A stretch of 64,000 nucleotides of DNA from Lysobacterales bacterium. GTDB lineage: Bacteria > Pseudomonadota > Gammaproteobacteria > Xanthomonadales > Xanthomonadaceae. Both the position numbers and the translations under genes were made by a program. Positions 1 to 8,219 of this stretch are shown in pieces. The notes under the pieces are model-generated. The model ran no database searches. It saw nothing but the letters and a program-made list of their open reading frames with translations, and was not told the origin of the DNA. Numbering within the stretch: position 1 is the first letter of the stretch; each line of letters begins with the position of its first letter. The stretch is taken from assembly GCA_016718605.1 (NCBI GenBank), contig JADKCY010000011.1:1-64000 (forward strand), written 5' to 3'.

Positions 1-1561
1 ATTGCCGACAAGCTGGGGCTTGTGGTTGCCGCATTTTGGCTTCTGCATCCGCTTAACGTCAGCACGGTCCTGTACATCGTGCAGCGAATGGCGCAACTGA
101 GCGCCTTGTTCTCATTGCTTGCGATGTGGGCCTACGTGATTGGGCGTAAGTACATTGATGAAGGCCAGTCGCGACGGGGTGGACTCTGGCTGTTCATTGG
201 CGTTCCTACCCTCACCGTATTGGCTGCGCTGAGTAAAGAAAATGGCTTGCTGGTCCCGCTCTATTGCGCTGTCATCGAGCTGTTCCTGTTCAAACAGCCG
301 CGCACGCGAAGTGTTTTGATTTTCCAGTCTGGATTCGTGATTGCGCCGATAGTTGTTGGTCTGGTTGCTCTGGTGGGCATGCCGGATAGGATTCTCGCAG
401 GCTATTCGCAGCGCGAATGGACCTTGCCAGAGCGTCTGCTGACGCAGTGCCGCGTAATTTGGGATTACATCGGTCAGTTGCTGTTGCCTAATCCTGTGCG
501 GATGGGACTGTTTTCCGATGATGTGGTGGCGTCGACGTCGATTTTTCAGCCTTGGACGACTGCGGCGGGACTGTTGGGGTCTGTTGGCGTTGGTGTGGCT
601 GGCGTGGTTTTTGCGCGCGAGGTCGCCTTTGGTTTCAGCCGGCATCGCCCTGTTTTTTGCGGGCCACGCGATGGAGTCCACCGTGTTGCCGCTTGAAATA
701 GCCTTTGAGCATCGCAACTATTTCCCCTCATTTGGACTTTTCCTGGCGTTGGTTGGCGGTGTGGCGCACGCTGGTAGCGCGTTCAAACATGGGTCGGTCC
801 TCTCTCGCCGATGGGCAGTGCTGATCCTGATCCCGTTAACTGTGTTGGCCGGTATGACCGTGCAACGTGCCTGGATATGGGGTGATTTGAAAAGGATCGC
901 GCTGGAGGGCATCGCCCAACATCCGAACTCACTTCGAGCGCATTTGACACAAGCGACCATTCTGTTGCAAACGGGGAAGTTCCAGGAAAGCGCACAAGTC
1001 ATGCATCACTTGGCGGAGTCCCACAACCCGAAGAATCGAGCGATCGGTTTTTACGGCGTGGCGACCGTGGGCTGTATCGATACGAACCAAGCGGCCCCTC
1101 TTTTGATGAACCAAGCGGATGAGAACATCAGGGCGCCCGTGACGCTGTTCGACGTGCAGGCCTTGGACTTGTTGCTACGGGCGAGTAGAGATAAGCGATG
1201 TGAGGGCGTGGATGTGGCGCGCATCCTCCGAACATTGGAACGCCAGTTGGCGCTTACAAGTGATCAGCCATCTACAGATGGTCCGGTGTGGCGATTGCAC
1301 TTGCTGGCGGCTTCCTATTACGCACAGATTGGCGACGGTGAATCCGCATTGCGGCACGCTGAATTGGCTTGGCAACCAACATCGGATGTGGCGGCAGGAA
1401 GTGTGCTTGCGCAGTTGCAGATGCAAGTTGGAGAGCACGCCGATGCTCTACGGACAATTGACCAGATCGCGTCACGCATTGGTACGCGTGACGAGCTTGG
1501 TCGCGCAGAGGTTTCTCGTCTCAATCAGCTGTTGTCGACTAGTCAGGGAGACGTGCAATGA
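1..1561 (+). pseudogene. Polytopic membrane protein with C-terminal TPR-like region, 5'-truncated by the window and frameshifted
   Basis: The reading frame is open from base 1, so the true start lies upstream. The first part (to about 575) is hydrophobic with several membrane spans and carries the HPLNVSTVLYIVQRMAQL segment. This resembles the multi-spanning TPR proteins of glycan and pilin-glycosylation loci. At bases 576-579 a run of four G shifts the frame. Reading three G joins it smoothly to the second frame, which continues through GHAMESTVLPLE and FEHRNYFPSFG into a soluble tail (about 890-1560) with helical, TPR-like spacing. The stop overlaps the next start by 4 bases (ATGA at 1558-1561), so the two genes are translationally coupled. 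Role in surface-glycan assembly or transfer is inferred from neighbours. The frameshift may be real or a sequencing error. Confidence 0.7.
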
Positions 1562-2724
1562 ACGATCAATCGACAAAGTTCTTGGTCTTTGGTGCTCCGC
1601 TGATCGAAGAGGAAGACATCGACGAAGTGGTCGCTTGTTTGCGTTCGGGTTGGATTGGGACGGGGCCGCGTGTGGCGCAATTCGAGACCGACTTTGCCGC
1701 CTACAAAGGCACGACCGTCAGCCACGCCGCGGCTGTCAATTCGTGCACGGCAGCCTTGCATGTGAGCATGGTGGCTGCAGGCCTGGATGCCGGCGCAGAA
1801 GTGATCACGACGCCGCTGACCTTTTGTGCCACGGTTAACGCCATCGTGCACGCGGGTTTGACACCGGTGCTCGCTGATATCGATCCGGTCTCGCACTGCA
1901 TTGATCCGGCGGCGATTGAGGCCGCCATTACGCCGAGAACTCAAGCCATTCTCCCAGTCCATTTCGCAGGAAGATCCTGCGATATGGACGAGATCATGCG
2001 GATTGCCAACAAGCACGGATTGGCAGTGATCGAGGACTGCGCGCATGCCATAGAGACGACATGGAAAGGTCGGCCTGCGGGCACCTTCGGCGACTTCGGC
2101 TGCTTCAGCTTTTATGTGACCAAGAATGTGGTCACGGGCGAAGGAGGAATGATCCTTGGCCGCAGTGAAGCCCATATTTCCCGCGCCAAGATGCTGGCCT
2201 TGCATGGCATGAGCAAAGACGCTTGGCACCGCTTTGGCGACAAGGGCTACAAGCACTATCAGGTGGTGGAAACTGGCTTCAAGTACAACATGATGGATTT
2301 ACAGGCGGCGCTGGGTTTGGGACAGCTTCGTCGGGTCGAGGCCAACTGGCAGAAGCGTCAGGCTTTGTGGTTGCATTACATGCAGGCGCTGTCGGATTTG
2401 CCAATTGGATTGCCAGCGTCCGTCGACGCGGCCCAGTCGCGGCACGCCTATCATTTGTTTACGGTGCAAATTGATGAGGCTCGCGCGGGTACAGATAGAG
2501 ATTCCTTTTTGAACGCGATGAACGCGGCTGGCATCGGAACAGGTGTTCACTATCTTTCGCTCGCTGAGCACCCGGTCTATCAGGAACGTTTTGGATGGCA
2601 CGCTGAGCAATGGGTGAATGCGATGCGTGTTGGCCGCCAGACCGTGAGCCTTCCCATTTCCGCAAAACTGGAAAATGCTGATGCCGTTCGTGTGATCGAG
2701 GCGGTCAGGGCACGGGTTGGTTAG
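1558..2724 (+). CDS. DegT/DnrJ/EryC1/StrS-family PLP-dependent sugar aminotransferase
   Basis: A 388-residue cytoplasmic enzyme of the fold-type I family that transaminates nucleotide-bound keto-sugars to amino-sugars. The sequence shows the family order: a substrate-binding N-terminus (GWIGTGPRV, 31-39), TPLTFCATVNA near 85-95, the PLP-contacting IEDCAHAIE at 158-166 (Asp160, His163), and the Schiff-base lysine Lys189 in SFYVTKNVVTGEGG. Length is normal for the family. The start overlaps the stop of the preceding TPR membrane gene. The 3' end runs 20 bases into the 3' end of the convergent glycosyltransferase. It probably supplies an amino-sugar for the glycan made by this cluster. The exact sugar substrate cannot be read from the sequence. 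Confidence 0.93.
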   Translation: MNDQSTKFLVFGAPLIEEEDIDEVVACLRSGWIGTGPRVAQFETDFAAYKGTTVSHAAAVNSCTAALHVSMVAAGLDAGAEVITTPLTFCATVNAIVHAGLTPVLADIDPVSHCIDPAAIEAAITPRTQAILPVHFAGRSCDMDEIMRIANKHGLAVIEDCAHAIETTWKGRPAGTFGDFGCFSFYVTKNVVTGEGGMILGRSEAHISRAKMLALHGMSKDAWHRFGDKGYKHYQVVETGFKYNMMDLQAALGLGQLRRVEANWQKRQALWLHYMQALSDLPIGLPASVDAAQSRHAYHLFTVQIDEARAGTDRDSFLNAMNAAGIGTGVHYLSLAEHPVYQERFGWHAEQWVNAMRVGRQTVSLPISAKLENADAVRVIEAVRARVG

Positions 2725-3806
2725 GCCAGTCGACGTCCATTCGATATCGGATTTGCGCCGCAGTGGTGGAGATCGTCCATCGCTTTTCCCACCGCCGACG
2801 CTGCTCGGGATCACCACAGCCCGATGTGCTGTTTGTATCCAACAACTTCATCAGCGCATTGGCGAGTTGCGGAGGATCGCGCGGTGGTGCGAGCGCGTAG
2901 CGAGCGGGAAAGCCTGCCCACAGGATGCGGTACATTGGCTGGTCTGACGCCAACACCGGAACACCTGCAAAACCCGCCTCGATCAAGGTATGTGGCACGA
3001 ATGCCGTGTGCGACGACGCGTAGGGAAAGGGCCAAGATGTCGCAGGACTGCAACTCAAGGTCGCGATCAACCTCACCGTGCAGCGAATAGGCGACGCCCG
3101 GCGCAACGGTGTCAATTTCTCGTGTGAGACGCTGAAATGCAGTGATGTCGCTCAAGAAAGGGATACAGATTCGAAGTTGGACTGCGGCGGTTGGGTCGAG
3201 CAAGGTCAAGGCACACAACAGATCGTGTAGGCCGCGTTCATACATTACACCTGCGAGGGTGGCTGGCGTAAACGACTGATAGCCGCACAAAAAACTCACC
3301 ACACGCTGATTTTGACCTTTCCAAGTCAGTGGTCGCGGGGGATCGCCGAGGCCCACGTGGAAGTTATCTTGATCACGCATCGGCTGTCCCGAAAGCACGT
3401 ATCGCTGGAGACAAAGGGCGCGTAGCCAACGGATGTCAAAGTGATCGACGCTGTAACACACGATCAGGTAGCGCCTTCTCAGCAGTCGCAGGATCCACGC
3501 AGATGCGCCAATGAAGAGCACATTCGCCAGTCCTCGAACACCGCTGAAACGGCCATACGGAAAGATCAGGAATCGGGTGGGTGACAGATTCGCCTGCAGG
3601 GCTCTTCTGATAAGGTCAAACAGGGTCGCCAGAAGTTCATATGTTGGCCTGCGCCCAGGTGCGCTACCCGTGATCAGATGCGCTTCTGAGCCGTCTTCCG
3701 ACAACACGACACGCAAGTCGCGGACAAGAATCTTGCGGCCTTCGGTCCACGGTGGCGCGGCTCCGGGGGCGACTAGAAGCCACTGCGAAGGCGAGTCTGG
3801 GCTCAC
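2705..3806 (-). pseudogene. Glycosyltransferase (GT4-like, GT-B fold), frameshifted
   Basis: Two minus-strand frames together make one glycosyltransferase. The upstream part (from 3806) carries an N-terminal Rossmann-like domain and ends around LELQSCDILA. The downstream part (to 2705) continues with FPYASSHTAFVPHTLIEAG and GVPVLAS, the usual GT4 nucleotide-sugar-binding block. Removing one base in the GGGCC run at 3029-3033 restores a continuous frame. I chose the GTG at 3806 because it overlaps the stop of the upstream methyltransferase (GTGA), matching the coupling elsewhere in this operon; an in-frame TTG lies further up at 3839. Donor and acceptor are unknown. The break may be a sequencing artefact, as similar single-base breaks occur elsewhere in the window. 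Confidence 0.7.
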
Positions 3807-4528
3807 GACTTCCGCAGGATCAACAGAAATTGGTCGCAAAACTGCGGGCTCAGGCGGTTCAACGCCTGCATGCAGCGCACTCGCGCACCAATTGGCAAGA
3901 ATAGGAACGGTGTTGCGAGATAGGTTCCAATCAAAGCCACGCCGTCTACTCGGAAGCCATGCCGAAGCGCTATTTCCTTCGCTTCGGCGATGCTGTAGCG
4001 CGTGTCGTGTTCTGGGAGCCTTCGAAATAAAAGGCGATATAGCGCAATCAACGGCGCAAGCATTTTTCGCGCGGTGGCGTTGTAGTAGTCAACCACAATT
4101 ACAGCATTCGGCTTCGCGACACGCTGCATTTCGCGGAGGAGTGCGTCATGGTCCTCGCGTGAGAACAAATGAAGGAAGCGCGACGATGTAACTGTATCGG
4201 CCACGCTGTCGCAAAAGGGCAACGCAAACGCATTGGATTGAACTTGTGAAACACACTGATCGCCGCGTGCTGGGGAGTGCATCAGCATGGCATGGGTGAG
4301 ATCGCACGCGACCGTGAATTCGTGTGTTGCAATCAGTGGTGGGATGCACTGGCCGGTCCCCGATCCGACATCGATCGCTAGGGAAGCGGTGCTGCGTTGC
4401 AAGACGGCGTGGAGCGCGTCACGGTGGGCCTTGCGGAATGCGGCACCGTAGCGACCGCCGTAGCGTCTTGCGTCATACGACTTCGCCTCACTGGCGTAGA
4501 ACCCTTGCCAATCCGAGGTTTTACTCAC
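3803..4528 (-). CDS. Class I SAM-dependent methyltransferase
   Basis: A 241-residue methyltransferase of the Methyltransf_11 type. Motif I, the SAM-binding glycine loop, is AIDVGSGTGQ near residues 51-60. An acidic residue ending strand 2 (VACDLTH) and a post-I segment (SNAFALPFCDSVAD) follow. The product likely modifies a small molecule, lipid or sugar, given its place inside a glycosyltransferase operon. The start is a GTG at 4528 that overlaps the end of the upstream membrane-protein gene by 8 bases. Its own stop overlaps the next start by 4 bases, so expression is probably polycistronic. The substrate cannot be inferred from sequence alone. Confidence 0.85.
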   Translation of the reverse strand: MSKTSDWQGFYASEAKSYDARRYGGRYGAAFRKAHRDALHAVLQRSTASLAIDVGSGTGQCIPPLIATHEFTVACDLTHAMLMHSPARGDQCVSQVQSNAFALPFCDSVADTVTSSRFLHLFSREDHDALLREMQRVAKPNAVIVVDYYNATARKMLAPLIALYRLLFRRLPEHDTRYSIAEAKEIALRHGFRVDGVALIGTYLATPFLFLPIGARVRCMQALNRLSPQFCDQFLLILRKS

Positions 4529-5348
4529 GCGTGGTATCTCCTCTCTTGTTTCGTAGCGATATACCCAATCGAGCTGCTGCGGGGATGCCTAGTCCGAGCG
4601 TGATAGCGATTGAGAAGCCTCGGTTTGCAGAGAACACCGCTGCGTACTCTGTTGCCGTCATCCCCATACTGTGTGTAAGGGCAACAAACGCCAACTCGTA
4701 GCTTCCCAAGCCCATCGGGATGCCGCTGGCCATACCGACAAACGTCGCGACAATTCCTGCACAGAATATCGGTAGAAGGTCATGTGGTGTTTGCACGAAC
4801 GCGCCGATCAAGGCGATATGGCGAAAACCGTAGGAACCGATATCCACGAACGTGATGATCGCAGGTAGCGCTGGGCGGAGCGCTCTGATGTCCACCGCAC
4901 GCATCCTGTTGATCGCCCTCTGGATACGTGGCTTGAGCACGATGGCGACAACGCCGAAAAGTGCGATTCCCGTAATGGCGGTGACTATAAGGCCGACTTC
5001 AGTTCCTGCAGCGAGTTGCTGCACCACTGCCATCAGATCTCCGGAAAAGTAGAAAATCCATAGCGGAAATGCGACGGCTATCCATGTCAGGATCAGAAGC
5101 AACGAGTCTGCCGCTGTCAACGCGGAAATTGATGCCCCGCCGAGTTTGGTGGCCCGCGACAGCAAGACAATTCGGATAGGGATTCCGAGTTTGAACGGCG
5201 CAAGGTAGCTGGCGGCGGCGCTCGCCAACATTGCGGGCGTGAGGTTTTTTGTCGGGGCGTTGACCTGGCGAAGGTAGAGCCGCCAGCGCATCGGTTCTGC
5301 GGCTACGTGGATCAGGATGAAGCCGACGAGGGCAAGAACGGCGCTCAT
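4521..5348 (-). CDS. UPF0104/lysylphosphatidylglycerol synthase TM-region-like integral membrane protein
   Basis: A polytopic inner-membrane protein of about 275 residues. It resembles the flippase-like, membrane-only part of MprF and the UPF0104/AglD group. Several hydrophobic spans are visible, including LALVGFILIHVA at the N-terminus, and the typical glycine-rich segment SGIPMGLGSYELAF lies near the C-terminus. I chose the ATG at 5348 because it overlaps the upstream stop as ATGA and begins at the first membrane span; an in-frame start at 5414 would add a non-membrane tail lying inside the upstream gene. In glycan loci such proteins are often next to glycosyltransferases and may move or modify lipid-linked sugars. 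That role is inference here. Confidence 0.8.
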   Translation of the reverse strand: MSAVLALVGFILIHVAAEPMRWRLYLRQVNAPTKNLTPAMLASAAASYLAPFKLGIPIRIVLLSRATKLGGASISALTAADSLLLILTWIAVAFPLWIFYFSGDLMAVVQQLAAGTEVGLIVTAITGIALFGVVAIVLKPRIQRAINRMRAVDIRALRPALPAIITFVDIGSYGFRHIALIGAFVQTPHDLLPIFCAGIVATFVGMASGIPMGLGSYELAFVALTHSMGMTATEYAAVFSANRGFSIAITLGLGIPAAARLGISLRNKRGDTTRE

Positions 5349-7285
5349 GGTGTCGACGACTTTCGCGCGAGTACCCAGCGGTGCAAGGCAGGCAGGCGTG
5401 TAATCGTGCTGCACTCATCGAACCTCGCGAGCCACGTGGCCAATCGGCTAGGTGCGAAGCGACCAGCGGTCAGTGCTAGGGCGGTGGTGAAATAGGCATT
5501 GGAACCGCGAGCGAGCACCTCGAGCTGTGTGGATTCAAAAGCCCCGAAGTAGTCCGACCGTAGAAACTTCCGTCCACTGGTGCCAGCACGGTCAGGTCGT
5601 GCGAGCCGCAACTTGGCAAGCAAAGAGTCGATTTCGTTGGCCCCATCCACAGCCAATATGGCGCCACCCGGCTTCACCAGATTCGTAATCTTCTGGACGG
5701 CGACACCAAGATGAAGTGCGCGGCTGTACATGAATGCGGTCAGAGCAATAGCCCCTTCGAAGGAGTCATTCTTGAAGGGAAGTTGGTCAAGGTCAGAAAT
5801 GACCGCACTTTGCCCAGTTCGCGTTTGATACGCCTGGCAGAAAGCTTCTCCTATGTCTTGACCCACGACGGATATGTCAGGCCGTAACGTCAACAATTTT
5901 TGTGTGAGCCGGCCATATCCGCATGCCAGATCCAGAACTCTCGCGCCGTGCGGTAGATGCGCCAGGAACTTCTCCAGTAGCAAACCGTGCCAATGGTCAA
6001 GCTGTTCGTTCGCTGCGTCGGGCAAGTTTCTGAACAAGACGGTACGTAGAGTCATACCGGAATGTTCTGCACGCTGATTCCAAGCCTTCCGCCCATCCGC
6101 AACTGATACGTGGTCTTGCATCGTTTCGATGGACTCCACGAAGCGTGCCGCAGATGCCCCAATATCGAACTGCATCCGCAAATCGCCATGGCTAGAGCTC
6201 TCATTGGCGTCGAAGCGCATTCGCACCGCTGCTGAAATCGCTTGGGCGATGGAGGTGGCTGAGGCATCGTCAGCCAAGACGCCAATGTTGTGGCTCGTGA
6301 TCAGGTTCGGAAAGTCACCGACGGGAGTGGCTATGATCCGGCAACCGTATTGCAGCGCGTCAGAGAACACGACGGGAATGCTCTCTTTGCGGGAAGGGAT
6401 GATGACGTAGTCACACTGCGCAAACGCTTGCTCCGCCGAATTTTGGTCGAGGAATCCGGACAGTCGAACGGGTCGTTGTGCGTGCTGCAAGCGTGCAACT
6501 GAAGCCTCCACAGCAGGGCGGAGCGGGCCGCCGCCCGCAATGTGCACGCTATCGATAGTTGCCCAATCAAGGTCGTTGAGTTGGCACAGCGCATCGAGGA
6601 GCAGGTCAATCCCTTTGTTGGGATGCCAGCGCCCAAGAAACAGAAGTCGGTAGGGTGGACTGAGGCGGATGTTCTGCGTGCGGGAGCCCTTGAGCTTTCG
6701 ACTGCTTGGAAGGAACTCGAAGCTTCGCCCACACAGCGCTTCCGCGTCGCGTGCGAGTTGCAGGCCATCCGCAAAGGCGAGAGCGGCGTTGGAACCGACC
6801 TTCGCAAGCATGCGCCGGACGACCGGAATCTTCCCGAGACTCCAGATGTCGCTGCCGAGCGCCCAAACTGAGTAGGAAATGCTGTGTTCACGCGCTGCGG
6901 TGCGCGCAATCCATCCGGACGGCAGCATCCATAGCGCGACGATATGTTTGACACGACCATCCGCGCAGGCTGCAGCGACCTGCCGACGCAAAGATCGGAG
7001 TGTTCGGAAAATGGCGAGCCAATCCAGCGGATTACCTGGATTCAGCAGTGACAGGGGTTTTGATCCAGCATTGAAACGCCAAGCCGGTATCCGGCCAGAT
7101 TCGAACGACCCGGTCCGTCCGGGGCCGACGACCCGCGTAGGCAAATGGGTCGCAAGCTCTGCAGCAAAGTCGGCCACGAAGGCGCCTGCCGCCTCGCTTC
7201 CGTCACGGGCTAGGGGATAGGACGTGGTGATGACGAGGACAGTGTCGCGGACCATCAGTGGCTCATCATGGGGACAGCGAGTCAT
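5345..7285 (-). CDS. Bifunctional GT4 glycosyltransferase-SAM methyltransferase fusion
   Basis: A 646-residue two-domain protein. Residues about 12-385 form a GT-B glycosyltransferase of family 4: the C-terminal Rossmann domain starts at YRLLFLGRWHPNKG and has the donor-site segment PSRKESIPVVFSDALQYG, in which the usual E-x7-E motif is weakly kept. Residues about 400-646 form a class I methyltransferase with motif I VLDLACGYGRL and a post-I VISDLDQLPF. The start at 7285 overlaps the stop of the upstream GT2 gene by 4 bases; an internal ATG at 7255 (MVRDTVLVITT) is possible. The fusion suggests that sugar transfer and methylation are linked steps, for example capping of a glycan chain, but this is inference. 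A second stand-alone methyltransferase lies two genes downstream. Confidence 0.85.
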   Translation of the reverse strand: MTRCPHDEPLMVRDTVLVITTSYPLARDGSEAAGAFVADFAAELATHLPTRVVGPGRTGSFESGRIPAWRFNAGSKPLSLLNPGNPLDWLAIFRTLRSLRRQVAAACADGRVKHIVALWMLPSGWIARTAAREHSISYSVWALGSDIWSLGKIPVVRRMLAKVGSNAALAFADGLQLARDAEALCGRSFEFLPSSRKLKGSRTQNIRLSPPYRLLFLGRWHPNKGIDLLLDALCQLNDLDWATIDSVHIAGGGPLRPAVEASVARLQHAQRPVRLSGFLDQNSAEQAFAQCDYVIIPSRKESIPVVFSDALQYGCRIIATPVGDFPNLITSHNIGVLADDASATSIAQAISAAVRMRFDANESSSHGDLRMQFDIGASAARFVESIETMQDHVSVADGRKAWNQRAEHSGMTLRTVLFRNLPDAANEQLDHWHGLLLEKFLAHLPHGARVLDLACGYGRLTQKLLTLRPDISVVGQDIGEAFCQAYQTRTGQSAVISDLDQLPFKNDSFEGAIALTAFMYSRALHLGVAVQKITNLVKPGGAILAVDGANEIDSLLAKLRLARPDRAGTSGRKFLRSDYFGAFESTQLEVLARGSNAYFTTALALTAGRFAPSRLATWLARFDECSTITRLPALHRWVLARKSSTP

Positions 7286-8172
7286 GCATCGCGGCGATAA
7301 GTCAAGTTGGTGATCTGTTCGCTCACCAAGCCAATCAGGAAAATGATCACCGAAGCACTAAGCAGCAATGTGCTCATGTTGGTGAATCGGTGCTCGGTGA
7401 CGTAGGTATAGATGTAGTACGTCACACCCACTGAAAAGAACAGCGCAGAAGTTGGCAAAAACAGCTTCAAAGGCGAATACAGACTGGCGATCTTGAAGAT
7501 GATCAGCAAAAAGCGCAGGCCGTCTTTCAGTGGGCGGATGTGGCTGTTGGTGCCCATGCGCTTGTGCACCGGAATCGGCAGGTAGGCCACCGCGTAGGCA
7601 CTGCGGAAGAACGCCATGGTGCAGGTGGTCGGGTAGGAAAAGCCGTTGGGCAGCAGATGCAGGAACTCGCGAAAGCGTGCCGCACGAACGGCGCGGAAGC
7701 CCGAGGTCAAATCCAGAATCGGGTGGCCAGTCATCCAACTGGCCAGTGCGTTGTAAAAGCGATTGGCAAAACTGCGACTGGCATTGGCCTGGCCGCTGGC
7801 ATCACGCGCGCCCACCACCATGTCATAGCCTTGCTGCAGCTTCCCTAACAACAGTTCGATGAGGTGCGGATCGTGCTGTCCGTCGGCATCCATGAACACG
7901 ATGATCTCGCCGGTGGCTGCACGCGCACCGCGTTTGATCGCCGCACCGTTGCCCATGGAATACGGGTTATGCAGAACCATCGCACCGTGCCGTTCGGCAA
8001 TCAGTCCACTACCGTCGCTGGAACCGTCGTCGACCACGATGACTTGGGCATCCGGATACAGCTCGGTGAGCTTCGGCAGCACGTTGGCAAGCCCGATAGA
8101 TTCGTTCTTGCAGGGCAAGACGATGCTGAGGGATTGCCGTTGGACGGTAGCTGGTGTGGCATGCGAAGGCAT
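7282..8172 (-). CDS. Family 2 glycosyltransferase, DPM1/polyprenyl-phosphate sugar transferase-like, with C-terminal membrane spans
   Basis: A 296-residue GT-A enzyme. The nucleotide-binding start is SIVLPCKNE, followed by VVDDGSSDGS near 47-56 and the metal-binding MDADGQHDP near 93-101. The acceptor-loop region is SGFRAVRAARF. Two or three hydrophobic segments after residue 225 anchor it in the inner membrane. This layout is that of dolichyl/undecaprenyl-phosphate mannosyl- or glucosyltransferases, which make polyprenyl-linked single sugars for periplasmic glycosyltransferases. It is the first gene of the minus-strand operon running to 2705. Overlap with the next gene is 4 bases. The sugar donor is not determinable. 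Confidence 0.9.
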   Translation of the reverse strand: MPSHATPATVQRQSLSIVLPCKNESIGLANVLPKLTELYPDAQVIVVDDGSSDGSGLIAERHGAMVLHNPYSMGNGAAIKRGARAATGEIIVFMDADGQHDPHLIELLLGKLQQGYDMVVGARDASGQANASRSFANRFYNALASWMTGHPILDLTSGFRAVRAARFREFLHLLPNGFSYPTTCTMAFFRSAYAVAYLPIPVHKRMGTNSHIRPLKDGLRFLLIIFKIASLYSPLKLFLPTSALFFSVGVTYYIYTYVTEHRFTNMSTLLLSASVIIFLIGLVSEQITNLTYRRDA

Positions 8173-8219
8173 GGTCGGAGTGTAGCAGTGGGACGACGCA
8201 GCGGGTTCGCGCAGTGTCG

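Noticed and set aside
576..579. G4 run as a phase-variation switch
   Set aside because: Phase-variable tracts are usually eight or more bases; four G is not slippage-prone enough.
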